The notes under the pieces were generated by a model that was not told the origin of the DNA, searched no databases, and worked only from the letters and a program-made list of their open reading frames with translations. Positions 60,326 to 64,000 of a DNA stretch of 64,000 bases are shown here, piece by piece; the first letter of the stretch is position 1, and the number at the start of each line of letters is the position of its first letter. Source of the DNA: an uncultured Altererythrobacter sp. (GTDB lineage: Bacteria > Pseudomonadota > Alphaproteobacteria > Sphingomonadales > Sphingomonadaceae); NCBI GenBank assembly GCA_913055875.1, contig CAJXJY010000012.1, positions 1 to 64,000 of the forward strand, read 5' to 3'. A program made the translations under genes and the position numbers.

Positions 60326-60739
60326 ATGATAGAGCTCGACGCGTCCTACCAGCTCGCGCTGGCGAACCAGATCGGGTCGCTGTCGACCTTCCTCGGCGGG
60401 TTTTCCGCGACCTTCTTCGTCACCATGCTCACGCTGGCCAAGCCCGGCACGGTGGCGCGCATGTCGATCGGGGCATCGGCGCTGGCGGCGGTCGCGTTCA
60501 TCGTCGCGGCGGGCACGAGCGTGACCCTCACCTTCACGCTGCATCCGGCCGCGCCGCCCACCGTGGCGGACAATCCCACCGACGCCTTGCGCGCAATGTT
60601 GGCCGCCTCGTTCGTGACCGGGATGGTGGCGCTGCTGGCGGCGATCGGGATCGGCGGGTGGATCCGCTCGCGCGTGCTGGGCGTGTTCACTTCGGTGGTG
60701 TCTGTCGGCGGGCTCGTCCTGATCGTCCTGCAAATGTAG
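60326..60739 (+). CDS. Small multi-pass membrane protein
   Basis: 137 residues with about four hydrophobic segments (LGGFSATFFVTMLTLA, IGASALAAVAFIVAAGTS, MLAASFVTGMVALLAAIGIG, VLGVFTSVVSVGGLVLIVL). Not recognised. It lies 11 nt after amn and may be co-transcribed. Confidence 0.7.
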   Translation: MIELDASYQLALANQIGSLSTFLGGFSATFFVTMLTLAKPGTVARMSIGASALAAVAFIVAAGTSVTLTFTLHPAAPPTVADNPTDALRAMLAASFVTGMVALLAAIGIGGWIRSRVLGVFTSVVSVGGLVLIVLQM

Positions 60740-60758
60740 TACGGAGCGGAAGCCGCAC

Positions 60759-62009
60759 CTATTCTGACAGTTCGAGCACCTTGCCGTCCTTGACCCGGAG
60801 CGCGATCTTCGCAGTGCTTGCGAAATCCGCCAGCGGATCGCCTTCGAGCACGAGGAAGCTCGCTTCGTAGCCCTCCGCCAGCCGCCCGATCTTGCGCTCG
60901 GGAAACAGCAGCCGCGCGCAATCGACAGTCCACATCCGCAGCAGCGCGGCGTTGTCGAGCGCGCCGAGCGCGGCGAGATGGTTCGCTTCGGCGCGCGACG
61001 TGTCGCGCGTGTTGTCGCTGCCGACCACCAGCCAGGCGCCCGCCTTCTCCAGCCGCGCCAGATTGTCCTTCTGCGAGGCCAGGGTCGCCGCGTACTCCTC
61101 CGGATCGCGCTGCTCCATACGTTTCGCGAGCGAAAAGGTCGTCACCAGCGCGATCCCCGATGCGCGCGCCAGTTCGACCGTCTCGTCCGACAGGCGCCGG
61201 TTCGCGTCGTAGGACGGCAGGTGCGCGATGATGTCGGCATCGGCCTCGATCGCTACGACCATGTCGGCCTCGGTTTCGACATGCACCGCGACGCGCAATC
61301 CCTCGCCGTGGGCAAGCGCGACCAGCTCGGGCAGCAGCGCCGGATCGAGCCCGCGCCGGCCGTAGGATCCCGGATCGTCCTTGCGCTGTTCGAACTCCTC
61401 CGAAAACAACAGCATGACCTTCACGAAATCGGGTTTGTCGGCGAGGACGAGGCGCCATTTCTCGCGCAATTCGGCGCTGTCGGCGGCTTCGAAATACCCC
61501 TTGTCGGGCAGGGTCTCCGGCGTGAATTCGGAATAGAGGCCGAAGCGCTCCATCAATTGCTCGCGCAGCAGTCGCGGATGCCCGCCCGGGCCGGTGATGC
61601 CGTTGTTGGCGAACACCACGTCGACCGAATCGGGCCGGTCGAGCCGGTCCGCGATCTGCGCGCGGTATCGCGCGAAGGAGCCGGGCATCATCGCGTAGAA
61701 CACGCCGTCGGTGAGGTATTCGCGCACGGTCGCGTCGACCGCCTCGAGGTCGGCATGCCCGCCCAGATTATGATTGTGACCCTCGCAATAGGGCGGAACG
61801 ACGTAGCCGCCTCCGAGATCGATCGTCTGTGCGGCCGCTTCGTCGGTGGAACCGAAATGCAGGCGCCCTTCGCTTATGTAGGCGGTGCGCCGTTCGAACG
61901 CTCCGTCGGCGTACCACAAACCGTTTTCGAAACGGTATCGGTGGGGATCGGCCTCGATCGAGACGCACCCGGCGAGACCGCAGAGAAGCACCGGTACCAT
62001 CGCTCGCAT
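60759..62009 (-). CDS. Amidohydrolase lipoprotein
   Basis: 416 residues, lipoprotein signal ending LLCGLAGC. Metal-site motifs YCEGHNHNLGGHA, VAVHVETEADM, IIAHLPSYDAN and VGSDNTRDTS, with LFPERKIGRLAEGYEASFLV at the end, define the amidohydrolase superfamily. Periplasmic location is inferred from the lipobox. Substrate unknown. Confidence 0.83.
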   Translation of the reverse strand: MRAMVPVLLCGLAGCVSIEADPHRYRFENGLWYADGAFERRTAYISEGRLHFGSTDEAAAQTIDLGGGYVVPPYCEGHNHNLGGHADLEAVDATVREYLTDGVFYAMMPGSFARYRAQIADRLDRPDSVDVVFANNGITGPGGHPRLLREQLMERFGLYSEFTPETLPDKGYFEAADSAELREKWRLVLADKPDFVKVMLLFSEEFEQRKDDPGSYGRRGLDPALLPELVALAHGEGLRVAVHVETEADMVVAIEADADIIAHLPSYDANRRLSDETVELARASGIALVTTFSLAKRMEQRDPEEYAATLASQKDNLARLEKAGAWLVVGSDNTRDTSRAEANHLAALGALDNAALLRMWTVDCARLLFPERKIGRLAEGYEASFLVLEGDPLADFASTAKIALRVKDGKVLELSE

Positions 62010-62121
62010 TCGCGCTCTCCTCGCAAGTCGGGAAGTCCTGCCTATCGAGAGCGTTTACACTTGTAAATGCAGTTCCAGCAAGGTTCGTGCGCGGATGGTC
62101 GGTCTGCCTCGAAGTCGGCTC

Positions 62122-62862
62122 TCAGTTCGGCACGAGCGCGAATTCGATGTAGAGGTCGACGTGGAAGGGCATTACGCCGGGCTCGATCGGCGTAGACGCA
62201 ATCCGGCTCCCGGTCACGACGATGAACCCGCCGCTATCGCCCCCGTACTCCCTGTTGAAGCGAATGTCGCGGTCGGACACGCGCAGCACTCGGGAAACGC
62301 GCAACCCCAGCTGCTCGGCAACGCGTTCCGCCTGGTTCCGGGCAAAGTCGATCGCATCCCTCTGCGCTGCGTCTGCGGCGACCAGCTCGGTATCGGGGTC
62401 GATCCTGAAGCGCGGGCCGGATACCGAATTCGCCCCGGCATCGAACAGCGCGCTGATCGTATCCCCGGCCCGGGCAAAATCGCGCAGTTCGATCCACAAC
62501 TCGTTGCGGACCTCGTAGGCGACGATCTCGGTCTCGTTCCTGTCCCGGTAACGCGGCGAGACCGCGAAATCGGTCGTGCGCACTTCCGAGGGCCGGATCC
62601 CGTCCGTTCGGAGCGCTTCGATGACACGTTGCATCTTGCGGTTATTCTCGTCGACGGCCTCCCGTGCCGTCGCGCGGGAGGTCACCACGCCGGCTTCGAC
62701 GACCATGTAGTCGGGCACGACCTCGGTGGTCCCGTGCGCTTCGACCAGAACCAGCGTTTCGCCGTCATTGATGACCGGCATCGACGATGGCGCCTGCGCG
62801 GCAACGGGCACCGCCAGCGCGAGGCTTGCCGATGCCATCGCCGCCTTGGCCAGTCGCCGCAT
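62122..62862 (-). CDS. SIMPL (DUF541) domain protein
   Basis: 246 residues: signal peptide ending VPVAAQ, then SIMPL features VLVEAHGTTEVVPDYMVVEAG, VRTTDFAVSPRYRDRNETE and a C-terminal ending FHVDLYIEFALVPN. Periplasmic DUF541 proteins are linked to oxidative stress and membrane protection, but the role is unproven. Its ATG shares a base with the rimK stop, so it is in the rimK operon. Confidence 0.82.
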   Translation of the reverse strand: MRRLAKAAMASASLALAVPVAAQAPSSMPVINDGETLVLVEAHGTTEVVPDYMVVEAGVVTSRATAREAVDENNRKMQRVIEALRTDGIRPSEVRTTDFAVSPRYRDRNETEIVAYEVRNELWIELRDFARAGDTISALFDAGANSVSGPRFRIDPDTELVAADAAQRDAIDFARNQAERVAEQLGLRVSRVLRVSDRDIRFNREYGGDSGGFIVVTGSRIASTPIEPGVMPFHVDLYIEFALVPN

Positions 62863-63767
62863 CACCCCTTCCCCTTCGTCTTCGTCCGCCCCTCTTTCGC
62901 GTTCGCTTCGATGAACTTGACGATCATCCCGGCGACATCCTTGCCGGCCGCCTTCTCGATCCCCTCGAGCCCGGGCGAGGAGTTGACCTCCATGATCACC
63001 GGCCCGTGATTGCTGCGCAGCATGTCCACGCCGCACACGTTGAGCCCCATGCGCCGCGCCGCGCGCACCGCGGTCGAGCGTTCCTCGGGCGTGATCTTGA
63101 TCACCTGCGCGCTGCCGCCGCGGTGGAGGTTGGAGCGGAAATCGTCCGCCGCGCCGGTGCGCTTCATCGCCGCGACCACCTTGCCGCCGACCACCAGCGC
63201 GCGGATATCGGTGCCGCCCGCTTCCTTGATGAATTCCTGCACCAGGATGTTGACGTTGGCGCCGCGGAACGCCTCGATCACCGACTTGGCGCTCGACATC
63301 GTCTCGGCCAGTACCACCCCGATCCCCTGCGTCCCCTCGAGCAGCTTGATCACCACCGGCGGCCCCTTGACCGCCCTGATGATCTCCTCGGCCTGCTTGG
63401 GATCGTTGGCGTACGCGGTCAGCGGCAGGCCGAGCCCGTGCTTGGCGAGTATCTGCATGCTCCTGAGCTTGTCGCGGCTGCGCCCGATCGCCACGCTCTC
63501 GTTGAGAGGCCAGCAGCCGCGCATCTCGAACTGGCGCAGGATCGCGAGCCCGTAATTGGTGATCGAGGCGCCGATGCGCGGGATCACCGCGTCGTAGCCG
63601 ACCATCGGCTCGCCATTGTAGAACACCTCGGGCCGGTGGCTGGCAATATGCACCGTGCAGCGGGTAGTATTGAGGATGTCGAGCGTGTGTCCGCTCTCCT
63701 CCGCCGCCTCCTTCAGCCGCTGGTGCGAATAGAGGTTGGGATTGCGTGCCAGCATGGCGATTTTCAT
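62862..63767 (-). CDS. rimK: RimK ATP-grasp ligase
   Basis: 301 residues. ATP-grasp core: [39 protein letters not shown], and [28 protein letters not shown] with metal and ATP ligands. RimK adds glutamates to ribosomal protein S6 in some bacteria. Ten nt after the zinc protease gene, with TGAGGA as ribosome site. Confidence 0.9.
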   Translation of the reverse strand: MKIAMLARNPNLYSHQRLKEAAEESGHTLDILNTTRCTVHIASHRPEVFYNGEPMVGYDAVIPRIGASITNYGLAILRQFEMRGCWPLNESVAIGRSRDKLRSMQILAKHGLGLPLTAYANDPKQAEEIIRAVKGPPVVIKLLEGTQGIGVVLAETMSSAKSVIEAFRGANVNILVQEFIKEAGGTDIRALVVGGKVVAAMKRTGAADDFRSNLHRGGSAQVIKITPEERSTAVRAARRMGLNVCGVDMLRSNHGPVIMEVNSSPGLEGIEKAAGKDVAGMIVKFIEANAKEGRTKTKGKG

Positions 63768-63777
63768 GGCCAGATCC

Positions 63778-64000
63778 TCATGGTTTGTGACCCTTCGTGG
63801 TTTTGCGCTCGGGCGTCTGCAGCCACGAGTAGCCCGAATCTACGACAAATCTGCGGCGAAGCGAGGACCGGCCGATCAGCATCGGGAACTTCATGTCCGA
63901 GCGATCGGCAAGGCTGATTTCGGCGCGGAACTCCTCCTCGCCGATCCTGAGCGGCGTCTTGATGACGTAGCGGCGCTGCTTCTCGCCGTTCGAGCTGGTG
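63778..64000 (-). CDS. RimK-associated retropepsin-like ATP-dependent zinc protease (3' part)
   Basis: Only the C-terminal ~73 residues are in the window. [40 protein letters not shown] and [14 protein letters not shown] match the ATP-dependent zinc protease family that is encoded with rimK. It should be the first gene of a protease-rimK-SIMPL operon. Confidence 0.86.
   Translation of the reverse strand, partial: TSSNGEKQRRYVIKTPLRIGEEEFRAEISLADRSDMKFPMLIGRSSLRRRFVVDSGYSWLQTPERKTTKGHKP

Overview
The window is 64 kb of GC-rich alphaproteobacterial chromosome. The gene content and order (sdhCDA, bamD-recN-ligA remnants, dnaN, fabG/fabD, rpsF-rpsR-rplI, amn, PHA synthase and depolymerase, TonB receptor with a PiuC-type hydroxylase) and the many copies of a palindromic element built on GTTCGTCCTGAGCCTGTCG suggest Sphingomonadales, probably an Erythrobacteraceae-like organism. 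That placement is inference from general knowledge, not from a search.

Layout: 1-1.7 kb holds sdhC, sdhD and the 5' part of sdhA. 2-5.5 kb holds an SDR, a Cys-rich protein, prmA and two membrane proteins. 5.6-7.2 kb is an ECF42-type sigma factor with its DGPF/YciI partner. 7.3-18 kb contains ligA, recN and bamD, all on the minus strand but separated by hydrolase genes, a DUF4240 gene and a plus-strand iron-uptake pair (TonB receptor and Fe(II)/2OG hydroxylase) preceded by two perfect 15-bp palindromes that look like Fur-type operators. Both ligA and recN carry an in-frame palindromic repeat. 18-22 kb holds a TPR protein, a FecR-domain protein and a CHASE2 adenylate/guanylate cyclase. 22-23.5 kb has two HTH proteins.

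23.5-31.4 kb is an accessory island of visibly lower GC. It contains a trypsin-like protease with a TRYPCO1 protein, a 3' fragment of lepA, and a two-gene operon made of a AAA+ ATPase and a large fusion protein. The fusion has a deoxyribosyltransferase-like (DUF4406-like) domain, a PEP-synthase/PPDK-type ATP-grasp region and the start of a swivelling phosphohistidine domain. The operon sits between two roughly 794-bp direct copies of the lepA 3' end, one belonging to intact lepA. I do not recognise the ATPase-fusion pair as a named system. It is the best candidate here for an undescribed conflict or anti-phage system.

33-38.4 kb encodes two paralogous PAS-GGDEF-EAL-PilZ c-di-GMP enzymes. 38.5-47.3 kb is metabolic: phaC, phaZ-like depolymerase, ferredoxin-NADP reductase, a serine hydrolase, a D-aminoacylase-like amidohydrolase, a crotonase and an MDR dehydrogenase. 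47.3-54.6 kb, all minus, holds dnaN, an SGNH protein, fabG, a beta-propeller lipoprotein, a GNAT, fabD and an LD-carboxypeptidase. The carboxypeptidase is divergent from a MurC/Mpl-like ligase, suggesting murein recycling. 57.4-58.8 kb is rpsF-rpsR-rplI with a clear terminator. The right end holds amn, an amidohydrolase, and a zinc protease-rimK-SIMPL operon cut by the window edge.

No rRNA, tRNA, CRISPR array, integrase or transposase was seen. Many long open frames antisense to genes are high-GC shadows and are omitted.
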